A program made the translations under genes and the position numbers. Of a DNA stretch of 64,000 nucleotides, positions 32,584 to 40,918 are shown in pieces; position 1 is the stretch's first letter, and each line of letters opens with the position of its first letter. Origin of the DNA: Celeribacter indicus (GTDB taxonomy: Bacteria > Pseudomonadota > Alphaproteobacteria > Rhodobacterales > Rhodobacteraceae). The stretch spans positions 71,822 through 135,821 of the forward strand of contig NZ_CP004395.1 of NCBI RefSeq assembly GCF_000819565.1, read 5' to 3'. The notes under the pieces are model-generated. The model saw only the letters and a list, made by a program, of their open reading frames with translations, ran no database searches and had not been told where the DNA came from.

Positions 32584-33306
32584 ATGCAACACGCGCCACA
32601 TATTCTCGTCGTGGATGACCATGAACAGATCCGGAAAAGTGTAACCCGCTATCTGGAAAAGAATGGCATGCGAGCAACCGCTGCCAAGGATGCGGCGGAG
32701 ATGGACGCGAAGCTGGCTGTCGGAAGCTTCGACCTACTGGTCCTGGATATCATGATGCCTGGCGAGGATGGCCTTTCCGTTTGCCAACGTCTGTCAAGCG
32801 AAGGGCGACTGCCGATCATCATGTTGACCGCGCTCGGTGAAGATGCGGACCGTATTGTCGGTTTGGAGATCGGTGCGGACGATTATCTTCCCAAGCCGTT
32901 TAATCCACGCGAACTCCTTGCGAGGATCAAAGCCGTCCTGCGAAGAAGCGAGCACAAAGAAGCCTTCACCGGATCTCTGAGCGGCCGCAAAGTCCGCTTT
33001 GCACACCTTACCTTGGATGTAGACCGGCAGGTGCTTCTCGACGACGCGGGACAAGAGACCGCTCTTACGGTCGCAGAATTCAAACTGCTGACGGTCCTTC
33101 TGGAGCGCCCTCGGATGGTGTTGAGCCGCGATCAGTTGCTAGATCTTTCTCAGGGCATTTCCGCTGGTCCGTTGGACAGGAAAATTGACAACCAGATTTC
33201 GCGCCTTCGGCGAAAGCTCGAGCCCGACATTCTCCGTCCACGTATTATCAAGACGATCAGAAGCGGCGGCTACTGCCTGTCGGTCGACGTCGAGGTGTCC
33301 GAATGA
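32584..33306 (+). CDS. OmpR-family response regulator
   Basis: A 240-residue two-component regulator. The receiver domain has acidic pair VVDDH, phosphoacceptor Asp55 in LLVLDIMMPG, and Thr/Lys in LTALGEDADR and PKPFNPRELLARI. The C-terminal winged helix reads LTVAEFKLLTVLLERPRMVLSRDQLLDLSQG, ending with KTIRSGGYCLSV. The ATG has AGAAGGG 7 bases upstream. It overlaps the kinase gene by ATGA. Divergence from the EF-hand gene and the copper context suggest it senses copper or envelope stress. Confidence 0.9.
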   Translation: MQHAPHILVVDDHEQIRKSVTRYLEKNGMRATAAKDAAEMDAKLAVGSFDLLVLDIMMPGEDGLSVCQRLSSEGRLPIIMLTALGEDADRIVGLEIGADDYLPKPFNPRELLARIKAVLRRSEHKEAFTGSLSGRKVRFAHLTLDVDRQVLLDDAGQETALTVAEFKLLTVLLERPRMVLSRDQLLDLSQGISAGPLDRKIDNQISRLRRKLEPDILRPRIIKTIRSGGYCLSVDVEVSE

Positions 33307-34688
33307 TCTGGCGGCTCCTACGATCTCTCCGGATCCAACTCGTTCTTCTCATCATTATCGCGTTGGGGATCGCACAGTTTGTCAGCCTGTGGCTCTTCGC
33401 CGATGAACGAAGCCTCGCCATACGGGCTGCTCTTGGGTTTGAGGCAGCTGGACGAGCGGCAAATGTTGCGCGCTTGATTGAAGAGGCACCCGCTGACCTG
33501 CGCCCATCAATTATCCGCGCGGCGAACTCGCCCCTTGTTCGCTTTGACCTCGGGACGAAGCCGCTTGTGCAACATAGCGACCATTCGGATGGCGGGTTGG
33601 TTGAAACCCGCGTCCGCGCACTCCTGAACGACAGCTACAGTCGCGACATTCGTGTAGAGCTTCACCAGATCCAAGGCGCGATCCTGCCGCTACCGAACCT
33701 GTCGCACGAAATGACCGAGATGCACTTGGCCATGATGCGAGGTGAACTGTCCGCTATCGAGATGAACCTTTCAATTTCGATCGCCGGTGGCCAGTGGTTG
33801 AACGTAAGTACGCGCTTTGAGCGTCCGCCGATCCAGTGGCCGCTTTATTCCATGCTGACATTTGGTCTGACGGCAATGGCCCTGTTGGTCGCAGTGAGCT
33901 GGTTTGTCATGACCGGACTGCTGGGCCCTCTGCGGCGATTGGCCGGGGCGTCGGAACGATTGGGGCGTGGAGAAGACATAGACGCGTTGCCAGAACGGGG
34001 ACCCCAGGAGGTTCGGGAGCTGACCGCTGGTTTCAACCGCATGCAGGACAGGCTGACACGGTTCGTTGCCGACCGAACGAGGGTTCTGGCGGCCCTTGGA
34101 CATGATCTTCGATCTCCGCTTACCGCAATGAGAGTACATTCAGAAATGGTAGAGGAAGACGAAACCCGAGAGAGTCTCGTCGCAACCGTCGAAGAAATGC
34201 AGTCGATGGTGGAAGCAACCCTTACCTTCGCGAAAGGTCTCTCAGGGAACGAACCAATGCAGGATGTTGACCTGCAATCGTTCCTAGAAGCTCTGCGGGG
34301 GGATATGGTCGTACCGTTTGTGCTCTCTGACGGCCCCGAAGTCACGGTTCGATTGCGCCCCAATGCCATTCGACGGGCATTGCGAAACGTGATCGAGAAC
34401 GCGGTGCGCTACGGCGGGTCCGCAACGCTGGGCTGGATATCAGCCGATGGGGAAATAGAAATTTCCGTCACTGACAGAGGGCCGGGGATTCCAACCGCAG
34501 AATTGGAACGCGTATTTGACCCATTCTTCAGGCTTGAAGAAAGCCGATCTCTGGAAACCGGCGGGCATGGGCTGGGCCTGTCGATCGCAAGGTCCATTCT
34601 TCGCGCGCAGGGTGGGGAGATCAGTCTGGCGAACCACCCGGACGGCGGGCTTATCGCGACAATTCGATTGCCAGTTGCTGAAACATGA
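33303..34688 (+). CDS. Sensor histidine kinase, membrane-bound
   Basis: A 461-residue kinase with two membrane helices (near residues 10-30 and 175-200) around a periplasmic sensor of about 140 residues. HAMP region follows, then HisKA with phospho-His267 in ALGHDLRSPLTAMRVHSEM and HATPase with NVIENAVRYGG and GHGLGLSIARSILRAQGG. Partner of the upstream regulator (ATGA overlap). The sensor loop contains MTEMHLAMMRGEL, a Met-rich element that could bind copper. It is followed after 22 bases by a SHOCT protein gene. Confidence 0.9.
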   Translation: MIWRLLRSLRIQLVLLIIIALGIAQFVSLWLFADERSLAIRAALGFEAAGRAANVARLIEEAPADLRPSIIRAANSPLVRFDLGTKPLVQHSDHSDGGLVETRVRALLNDSYSRDIRVELHQIQGAILPLPNLSHEMTEMHLAMMRGELSAIEMNLSISIAGGQWLNVSTRFERPPIQWPLYSMLTFGLTAMALLVAVSWFVMTGLLGPLRRLAGASERLGRGEDIDALPERGPQEVRELTAGFNRMQDRLTRFVADRTRVLAALGHDLRSPLTAMRVHSEMVEEDETRESLVATVEEMQSMVEATLTFAKGLSGNEPMQDVDLQSFLEALRGDMVVPFVLSDGPEVTVRLRPNAIRRALRNVIENAVRYGGSATLGWISADGEIEISVTDRGPGIPTAELERVFDPFFRLEESRSLETGGHGLGLSIARSILRAQGGEISLANHPDGGLIATIRLPVAET

Positions 34689-34710
34689 AATGACAGAAAA
34701 GGAAACCGAC

Positions 34711-35010
34711 ATGCTTAGACTTACCAACACAACCGCAGCATTCACGCTGTTCGCGACGGCCGCCATGGCGGACCCAGGCGGAGATTATTACGGCCACATG
34801 TGGGGCGGTGGATTTGGAATGCTGGGAGGGCTGATGATGATCGTGTTCTGGGGCGTGATTATTGCGCTGATATTCTTCGCCGTTCGCTGGTTCAGCGAAA
34901 AGGACCGTGTTTCCGGGTCTAGTGCTCAGGACATTCTCAGGGATCGCTTCGCGCGCGGTGAGATTGATGAAGACGAGTATCGCAAGCGCAAGGCCGCTTT
35001 AGACGACTGA
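34711..35010 (+). CDS. SHOCT domain membrane protein
   Basis: A 99-residue protein with a signal or first helix (LRLTNTTAAFTLFATAAMA), a Gly/His/Met region (YYGHMWGGGFGMLGG), one membrane helix (MMIVFWGVIIALIFFAVRW) and a C-terminal SHOCT motif, SSAQDILRDRFARGEIDEDEYRKRKAAL. SHOCT is a short oligomerisation motif that can bind nucleic acids or proteins. The ATG at 34711 has AAAAGGAAA upstream; an ATG at 34690 is also in frame. It lies between the two-component system and ccmF and is common in copper clusters. Confidence 0.8.
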   Translation: MLRLTNTTAAFTLFATAAMADPGGDYYGHMWGGGFGMLGGLMMIVFWGVIIALIFFAVRWFSEKDRVSGSSAQDILRDRFARGEIDEDEYRKRKAALDD

Positions 35011-35057
35011 GAAACTGATCACCAGTCGATCCCACTGCCAAAGATCATGAGGCTCCT

Positions 35058-37058
35058 ATGACCCCGGAACTCGGCCATTTTGTGCTGGCCCTCGCATTGG
35101 CGTTGGCCATCGTCCAATCGACTATTCCTCTTTTCGGCGCGGCCCGGGGCAATCTTCTCTGGATGCGTTCAGCCCGGTCAACTGCTTTTGGGCAGGTCGT
35201 CTTCGTCGGACTTGCCTTTGCCGCCTTGATGCGCGCTTTTGTTGTCTCTGATTTCACTGTTTTGAACGTCGCGAACAATTCGCATTCGCTGAAACCAATG
35301 ATCTTCAAAGTCGCGGCGACTTGGGGAAGTCATGAAGGATCGTTGCTGCTCTGGGTCTTCATTCTGACCATCTTCGGTGCTGCGGTTGCTGCTTTCGGCT
35401 CAAACCTACCGGAAACACTTCGAGCGCGAACTTTGGCAATGCAGGCATGGATCAGCGTCGGGTTTCTGTCCTTCCTTCTCTTTACATCCAATCCGTTCGA
35501 GCGCGTCTTTCCTCCGCCGCTTGATGGCGCTGACCTCAATCCTCTGCTCCAGGATATCGGCCTCGCGATGCACCCGCCGCTGCTGTATTTTGGATATGTC
35601 GGCTTCTCGATCGTCTTTTCGTTTGCAGCCGCAGCCTTGATCGAGGGACGGATCGACACAGCCTGGGCAAGATGGGTTCGACCCTGGACACTGGCCGCGT
35701 GGATCAGCCTGACTGCGGGGATAGCTCTCGGATCGTGGTGGGCATATTACGAACTGGGTTGGGGTGGATGGTGGTTCTGGGACCCGGTTGAAAATGTCAG
35801 TTTTATGCCCTGGCTTCTCGGGACAGCACTTCTCCATTCGGCGATTGTCACTGAAAAGCGTGACGCGTTCAAAAGCTGGACAATCCTGCTCGCGATCTTG
35901 ACGTTTTCGCTGTCACTCCTCGGCACATTTGTGGTTCGGTCTGGCTTGCTGACCTCTGTGCATGCTTTTGCCGTGGATCCGGAGCGAGGCCTATACATTC
36001 TTGGCCTGCTTGCGATTTCAATTGGTGGCTCACTTGCACTCTATGCGTGGCGGGCGCCAATGATGGAAGGTGGCGGGTTGTTTAAGCCGATTAGTCGAGA
36101 GGCAGGGTTGTTGCTAAACAACCTGATCCTGGCTACAGCGACTGGCACGGTTCTGTTCGGTACGCTTTATCCGCTGTTTCTCGAAGCCGTTTCTGGTGAC
36201 AAGATTTCCGTCGGTCCGCCGTTCTTCAATGGCGCGTTCGTACCAATGATGCTCCCCTTGGTTTTTGTCATGGGTCTCGGGCCGTTTTTGTCCTGGAAAC
36301 GAGCCGATCTGGTCGGAGTGCTTCAACGTGTCCGCTTCGTGGTGGTGCTGGCGGTGCTGGCAACGCTCGCAATTTGGTATTTCGCCAAAGGCGGGCCCGT
36401 GTTGGCATATCTTTCGATCCTCATCGCGCTTTGGTTGTTTTTTGCTTCCTTACGTGAATGGGCGCTGCGGGTTCGTTTGTTCGAGGTTCCGCTCCAGGAA
36501 AGCATCCGGCGTGCCCGCAATTTGCCCCGCGCGGCGCATGGAATGACGCTCGCTCATGCGGGAGTTGCGGTCTTGATGATCGGCATGATTGGCTCTTCGG
36601 TTTGGAAATCTGAAGAGATCGCATTTGTAGAGCCCGGCACGAGTGTCAACATTGCGGGATTTGATGTCACATTTGAAGGTGTGCAGCGCGTTCGTGGCCC
36701 GAACTATATTGCGGATCAGGGAACCCTGCGCGTCGAAAGGGGCGGCTCTTTCGTGACGGCTCTCAAACCTGAGCGGCGCAGCTATCCGGTCGCACAAAGT
36801 ACGACAACAGAATCGGCGATACGGTCAACCCTGGCGGGAGACCTATACGCTTCGATCACGGAACCCTCTCTGGACAAAGCCGAAGAGAGCGGTGCCTGGA
36901 CTCTGCGTATTCTCTATGAGCCATTCGTCGGCTTGCTTTGGTTGGGTGCGGCCATGCTTGTCATAGGCGGCAGTCTGTCCTTGTCCGATCGCCGCTTCCG
37001 TGTCGGGGCACCCCAAAGCTCCAAGGCACGATCCACGAAACCGGTCGCAGCGGAGTGA
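35058..37058 (+). CDS. ccmF: Cytochrome c haem lyase subunit CcmF
   Basis: A 666-residue polytopic membrane protein with the haem-handling WWD motif GWGGWWFWDPVENVSFMPWLLGTALLHS and conserved His residues in NNSHSLKP, WGSHEGSLLLW, HPPLLYFGY and HAFAVDPERGLY. CcmF ligates haem to apocytochrome c together with CcmH and CcmI. The gene opens a tight block ccmF-ccmG-ccmH-ccmI. Haem delivery genes ccmABCDE are not in the window, so this partial set must rely on the host or on a second locus. A separate cytochrome c gene lies at 40.3 kb. Confidence 0.93.
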   Translation: MTPELGHFVLALALALAIVQSTIPLFGAARGNLLWMRSARSTAFGQVVFVGLAFAALMRAFVVSDFTVLNVANNSHSLKPMIFKVAATWGSHEGSLLLWVFILTIFGAAVAAFGSNLPETLRARTLAMQAWISVGFLSFLLFTSNPFERVFPPPLDGADLNPLLQDIGLAMHPPLLYFGYVGFSIVFSFAAAALIEGRIDTAWARWVRPWTLAAWISLTAGIALGSWWAYYELGWGGWWFWDPVENVSFMPWLLGTALLHSAIVTEKRDAFKSWTILLAILTFSLSLLGTFVVRSGLLTSVHAFAVDPERGLYILGLLAISIGGSLALYAWRAPMMEGGGLFKPISREAGLLLNNLILATATGTVLFGTLYPLFLEAVSGDKISVGPPFFNGAFVPMMLPLVFVMGLGPFLSWKRADLVGVLQRVRFVVVLAVLATLAIWYFAKGGPVLAYLSILIALWLFFASLREWALRVRLFEVPLQESIRRARNLPRAAHGMTLAHAGVAVLMIGMIGSSVWKSEEIAFVEPGTSVNIAGFDVTFEGVQRVRGPNYIADQGTLRVERGGSFVTALKPERRSYPVAQSTTTESAIRSTLAGDLYASITEPSLDKAEESGAWTLRILYEPFVGLLWLGAAMLVIGGSLSLSDRRFRVGAPQSSKARSTKPVAAE

Positions 37059-37061
37059 GCA

Positions 37062-37622
37062 ATGAAACGAGCTGTAGCGATTATTCCCTTGGTACTGGCA
37101 GTGATTGTCGGCGGATTTTTCTTGTGGGGCCTGAATCCCAATCGTGACCCAAGCGAGATTCCTTCGGTTCTCATTTCTCAGCCAGCTCCCTCGTTCAATC
37201 TCGGGCCGGTGCCGGGTCTTGATGTACAGGGACTGTCTCGGGAAAACCTGCTCGGAAACCCAACGCCAGTCGTCGTCAATGTCTTCGCTTCCTGGTGCGT
37301 TCCCTGTCGTGCCGAACACGCGGTTCTGAGCGCTTTGGTTGAGCGCGATGGCGTGCGTTTGTTCGGGATCAACTACAAGGATCAACCCGCAGACGCGGTC
37401 AATTGGCTTCGAAATCTCGGGAACCCGTACGAACGTATTGGCTCGGATCTGTCAGGTCGTGCCGGGATCGAGTGGGGGATTTCGGGTGTGCCCGAGACAT
37501 TCATTGTCGGAGGCGATGGAACGGTGCTCTACCGATACGTCGGCCCGATCGTCGGTGAAGAGGCTGTATCAGCCTTTCGCCAAGCTCTCCGACAAGCGGG
37601 TGTGTTAGAGGAGAGGAGCTGA
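37062..37622 (+). CDS. ccmG: Thiol:disulfide oxidoreductase CcmG (DsbE)
   Basis: A 186-residue membrane-anchored thioredoxin-like protein: N-terminal anchor AIIPLVLAVIVGGFFLWGL, active site WCVPC at residues 78-82 in VNVFASWCVPCRAEHAVL, then GINYKDQPADAVNWL and GVPETFIVGGDG, the DsbE/CcmG signature. It reduces apocytochrome cysteines for haem attachment. It follows ccmF by 3 bases and precedes ccmH by 1 base. Confidence 0.93.
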   Translation: MKRAVAIIPLVLAVIVGGFFLWGLNPNRDPSEIPSVLISQPAPSFNLGPVPGLDVQGLSRENLLGNPTPVVVNVFASWCVPCRAEHAVLSALVERDGVRLFGINYKDQPADAVNWLRNLGNPYERIGSDLSGRAGIEWGISGVPETFIVGGDGTVLYRYVGPIVGEEAVSAFRQALRQAGVLEERS

Positions 37623-37623
37623 C

Positions 37624-38094
37624 ATGCGTAGTTTCTTCCTTGTGTTGGCACTCATCATGCCAATGTCTGCGCAGGCTGTTGAGCCCGACGAAATCCTCTC
37701 CGATCCAATCCTCGAGGCTCGGGCACGGGAGGTTTCCAGGCAGCTTCGCTGCGTAGTTTGCCAAAATCAGGATATTGACAGCTCGAACGCCGGCGTTGCG
37801 CGCGACCTACGACTTTTGGTCCGGGAACGGTTGGTTGCGGGTGACACGAACGAAGATGCAATTGCTTTCATCCAAGCGAGATACGGCGACTACGTTCTAC
37901 TGAAGCCTCCGTTTAAACCCGAGACCTACGCTCTCTGGTTTACCCCCCCACTCCTTGGGCTCTTGGCTCTGGGGATCGGTGGCGGCATCCTGATGGGCTC
38001 TCGAAAAAGAAAAAAAATCGCAGACCTGAGCGATGACGAGGAGGCCGAGGTCGCACGCATTTTCACTTCATCCAGCGAAGGGGACCACCGATGA
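37624..38094 (+). CDS. ccmH: Cytochrome c maturation protein CcmH
   Basis: A 156-residue protein with a signal peptide, the conserved LRCVVCQNQDI motif (Cys43 and Cys46), RDLRLLVRERLVAGDTNEDAIAFIQARYGDYVLLKPP and one C-terminal membrane helix. CcmH forms a mixed disulfide with apocytochrome and hands it to CcmF. It overlaps ccmI by 4 bases. It is the short CcmH form, with the TPR part encoded separately as CcmI. Confidence 0.92.
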   Translation: MRSFFLVLALIMPMSAQAVEPDEILSDPILEARAREVSRQLRCVVCQNQDIDSSNAGVARDLRLLVRERLVAGDTNEDAIAFIQARYGDYVLLKPPFKPETYALWFTPPLLGLLALGIGGGILMGSRKRKKIADLSDDEEAEVARIFTSSSEGDHR

Positions 38095-39254
38095 TATGGA
38101 TTGCAATGGCAGTCCTCGCCTTGACTGCCTCAGGGATTGTTGCGGCTTCGGCGTGGAAGCCTGCCTTGGTGCAAGGTCCGGCCGAAGACAGGACTCTCGC
38201 AGTTTTGAAGGACCAGTTGTCTGAAGTCGATCGGGATGCTGAACGCGGCCTGCTTTCAGTCGCAGAGGCGCATGCGGCGCGACAGGAAATCAAGCGGCGG
38301 GTTCTCTCCGTGGGGAGAGTAAAAAACACCGGGGAATCCAGCGGCGGCGGCAGGGTCATACTCATGGCTGCTGCGGTCTTTGTGCCGCTGTTCGCGGCGG
38401 GGTATTACAGTTTTGCTGGAGCGCCAAACCTATCCAGCATCGCTTTCGAGGATCGCCAGGCAGAGGTCGCGCAAAATCGTGAAATCGAAGCGTTGGCGCA
38501 GAAGCTATTGCAGCGGTTGCAGGCGGATTCAGAAGGCGGAGCCTTGGAGGGCTGGATGCTCCTTGGACAGACCTTCATGAAATTGGGCCGCGCTTCGGAT
38601 GCCGCATCGGCCTACGAGCGTGCAACACAATCCATGAATGCCGATTCTGCTGTGTTTTCGATCTATGCGGAAGCTCTCATCGTTTCCGAACAGGGGATCG
38701 TGACACCCCAAGCGAAGCGGGCCATTGCAAGAGCACTTGAGCTCGATCCGACCAATCCTGCTGGAACTTTTTACGATGCTGTCGGGCTTGCGCAAGCGGG
38801 TGCGAATGAGCAGGCCTACAATCGTCTTCTCACGCGATTGGACGAAGTGGATGGGTTCGCACCCTGGATGGAAACATTTGTCGCGGAAGCAAACCGGATA
38901 GGTGCGGCACTAGGCCGAGCGCCTATCAGTTTGTCGGATTATGCTCCAGTAATGTCAGGCAATTCGCCCGGCCCCACTGCTGCAGATGTCGAAGCGGCCA
39001 GCCAGATGGATGATGTCGATCGAGATGCATTTATCCGATCCATGGTGGAACGTTTGGCAACACGCCTTGAGGCTGAACCAGACGATATCGATGGATGGAT
39101 GCGTCTTGGCAGGGCCTACAGGGTGCTCGGCGAAACTGACCTCGCCTTGAACGCGTACAGTCGAGCCAAAGAGCTATTGGTGCCCGTTTCCTCCGAAGAC
39201 CCGCGCCAAAGTGTCATTTTGCAGTCCTTGGAAGAACTCCAGTCGGGCCAATAG
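38091..39254 (+). CDS. ccmI: Cytochrome c maturation protein CcmI (CycH), TPR protein
   Basis: A 387-residue protein with an N-terminal membrane helix, a Lys/Arg loop (DQLSEVDRDAERGLLSVAEAHAARQEIKRR, typical of CcmI), a second helix and periplasmic TPR repeats (GWMLLGQTFMKLGRASDAASAYERATQ; GWMRLGRAYRVLGETDLALNAYSRAKELL). CcmI binds the C-terminus of apocytochromes c. It overlaps ccmH by ATGA and closes the ccm block; lgt follows after 91 bases. Confidence 0.9.
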   Translation: MIWIAMAVLALTASGIVAASAWKPALVQGPAEDRTLAVLKDQLSEVDRDAERGLLSVAEAHAARQEIKRRVLSVGRVKNTGESSGGGRVILMAAAVFVPLFAAGYYSFAGAPNLSSIAFEDRQAEVAQNREIEALAQKLLQRLQADSEGGALEGWMLLGQTFMKLGRASDAASAYERATQSMNADSAVFSIYAEALIVSEQGIVTPQAKRAIARALELDPTNPAGTFYDAVGLAQAGANEQAYNRLLTRLDEVDGFAPWMETFVAEANRIGAALGRAPISLSDYAPVMSGNSPGPTAADVEAASQMDDVDRDAFIRSMVERLATRLEAEPDDIDGWMRLGRAYRVLGETDLALNAYSRAKELLVPVSSEDPRQSVILQSLEELQSGQ

Positions 39255-39345
39255 CCCGCGGAAGCTTCACTCGCGATGAACAAACCATGAGAGAGCACGA
39301 ACGGCGTATGTGCACGATCCGACCTCACCCGAATGACTAGAAAGA

Positions 39346-40257
39346 ATGTCCATGCCTTTGTCCGCACTTCCGTTCCCAAATATCGGGCCGGATATATTTT
39401 CGGTTGAGATCGGCACGTTTACGTTGACTCTCCGCTGGTATGCGTTGGCCTATATCATCGGCCTTCTCGTCGGCTGGAGAATTTGTGTTGCCACGGTCAA
39501 ACGCGCCGCTCTGTGGCCTGCATCGGGCGCCCCGCTAACACCGCGCCAAATTGAGGATCTTTTGACCTGGATTATCATCGGGGTGATCGTTGGCGGGCGG
39601 TTAGGGTTCGTGATGTTCTATCAGCGCGGGTTCTATCTTGCCAATCCGTTAGAAATTCTGAAGGTCTGGCAAGGGGGAATGTCATTTCATGGTGGGTTTG
39701 CTGGAGTAACCATTGCCGCGCTTGTTTATGGCATCCGTCAGCGTATGCCGCTCCTGAGCATGGCTGACCTTCTCGCTCTGGCAACGCCTCCGGGCTTGTT
39801 CTTGGGCCGGATCGCAAATTTCATAAACAATGAACTATGGGGCCGCCCATCGGACATGCCCTGGGCCGTCATATTTCCCGGTGACGCAGCGCAATCATGC
39901 CCGGGAATAACCGACATTTGCGCACGGCATCCTTCGCAACTGTACGAAGCCCTTTTGGAAGGCCTGTTGCTTGGCTTCGCTCTCCTATTCCTTGCGTGGC
40001 GGCGCGGATGGCTTAGGACACCAGGGGCAATTTGCGGGCTCTTCCTGGCCGGATATGGTTTTGCGAGAAGTTTTGTAGAGTTGTTTCGCCAGCCCGACGC
40101 TCAATTCGCAGACGTGAACAATCCGATTGGGTATGTTGTGCAGTTTGGTGACTGGGGGCTTACGATGGGGCAAGTCCTTTCCTTGCCGATGTTAGCCGCG
40201 GGATTTGGATTACTTTGGCTGGCGCAGAAGCGGTCCGCCATAGGATCGGCATCTTAG
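39346..40257 (+). CDS. lgt: Prolipoprotein diacylglyceryl transferase
   Basis: A 303-residue inner-membrane enzyme that adds diacylglycerol to the lipobox Cys of prolipoproteins. Conserved blocks: [57 protein letters not shown] (the Lgt signature), [14 protein letters not shown] and [15 protein letters not shown]. It starts at ATG 39346 (a second ATG is at 39352). Together with lspA and lnt at 1.5-3.5 kb the window encodes the complete lipoprotein maturation path. It is unusual to find lgt on accessory DNA next to ccm and copper genes. Confidence 0.93.
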   Translation: MSMPLSALPFPNIGPDIFSVEIGTFTLTLRWYALAYIIGLLVGWRICVATVKRAALWPASGAPLTPRQIEDLLTWIIIGVIVGGRLGFVMFYQRGFYLANPLEILKVWQGGMSFHGGFAGVTIAALVYGIRQRMPLLSMADLLALATPPGLFLGRIANFINNELWGRPSDMPWAVIFPGDAAQSCPGITDICARHPSQLYEALLEGLLLGFALLFLAWRRGWLRTPGAICGLFLAGYGFARSFVELFRQPDAQFADVNNPIGYVVQFGDWGLTMGQVLSLPMLAAGFGLLWLAQKRSAIGSAS

Positions 40258-40314
40258 GGCGCAAATGAAACTTTCGACGCATTGCCTTATTCTACTGCGA
40301 TATCCCCTGACGCT

Positions 40315-40797
40315 TCAGTCGTGATCCTCCTCACCCATTTGGTGCATCATTTCTTCAATCTTTTCGGGGATGTCGCCGGCAGAGAATGCCTTCTGTTCTT
40401 CGGAATCGTGAACGAACGCGATGATATCGGCAAGCTCCTGACCTGTGAATTCAATTTGCCCGCCGAGCTCATCCTCTTGGGCAGCGACCATCGCCGGCGC
40501 GCCGCGCCACATTCGGGCGGCAAATTCAAACGGGTTCATTGGCAGGTCCATATACGCTGCATCAAGGGCGGGGGCATCCTCGCCTCCGACCCCGTTGATA
40601 GAATGACAAACGACACAGCCTTTCGAGGCGAACAGCGCACGCCCCTTGGCTGCATCCATGTTTGGCAGGAACAGTCCGGAGCTCATCATCTGACTCATCG
40701 CCCCATTATCTGTCATATGCCCGCTGTCTTGGGCGCCGACTGGCAGCCCCCACACCACAGCAATGGCTAAGATCATCTGTCTGGAAATGTAGGTCAT
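40315..40797 (-). CDS. Exported monohaem cytochrome c
   Basis: A 160-residue protein with a signal peptide (about residues 1-22) and one c-type haem motif CVVCH at residues 61-65, in MDAAKGRALFASKGCVVCHSINGVGGEDAPALD. Axial Met may be in the MNPFEFAARMWRGAP segment. A Met/Ser stretch (MTDNGAMSQMMSSG) and an acidic His-containing tail (MMHQMGEEDHD) flank it. It is convergent with lgt and 121 bases downstream of the copper ATPase. Haem attachment may use the adjacent Ccm proteins. Confidence 0.87.
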   Translation of the reverse strand: MTYISRQMILAIAVVWGLPVGAQDSGHMTDNGAMSQMMSSGLFLPNMDAAKGRALFASKGCVVCHSINGVGGEDAPALDAAYMDLPMNPFEFAARMWRGAPAMVAAQEDELGGQIEFTGQELADIIAFVHDSEEQKAFSAGDIPEKIEEMMHQMGEEDHD

Positions 40798-40918
40798 TTT
40801 GGTCTCCTTGGTTTGCAGGTGATTGTCTGAACGCTGTTGCCCCTTCTCCGGCGATGGATTGTACCCAATACTGTTTATTGAACGGTCTGATGGACCTCGC
40901 GATCGTTCTTGTTTCCCC

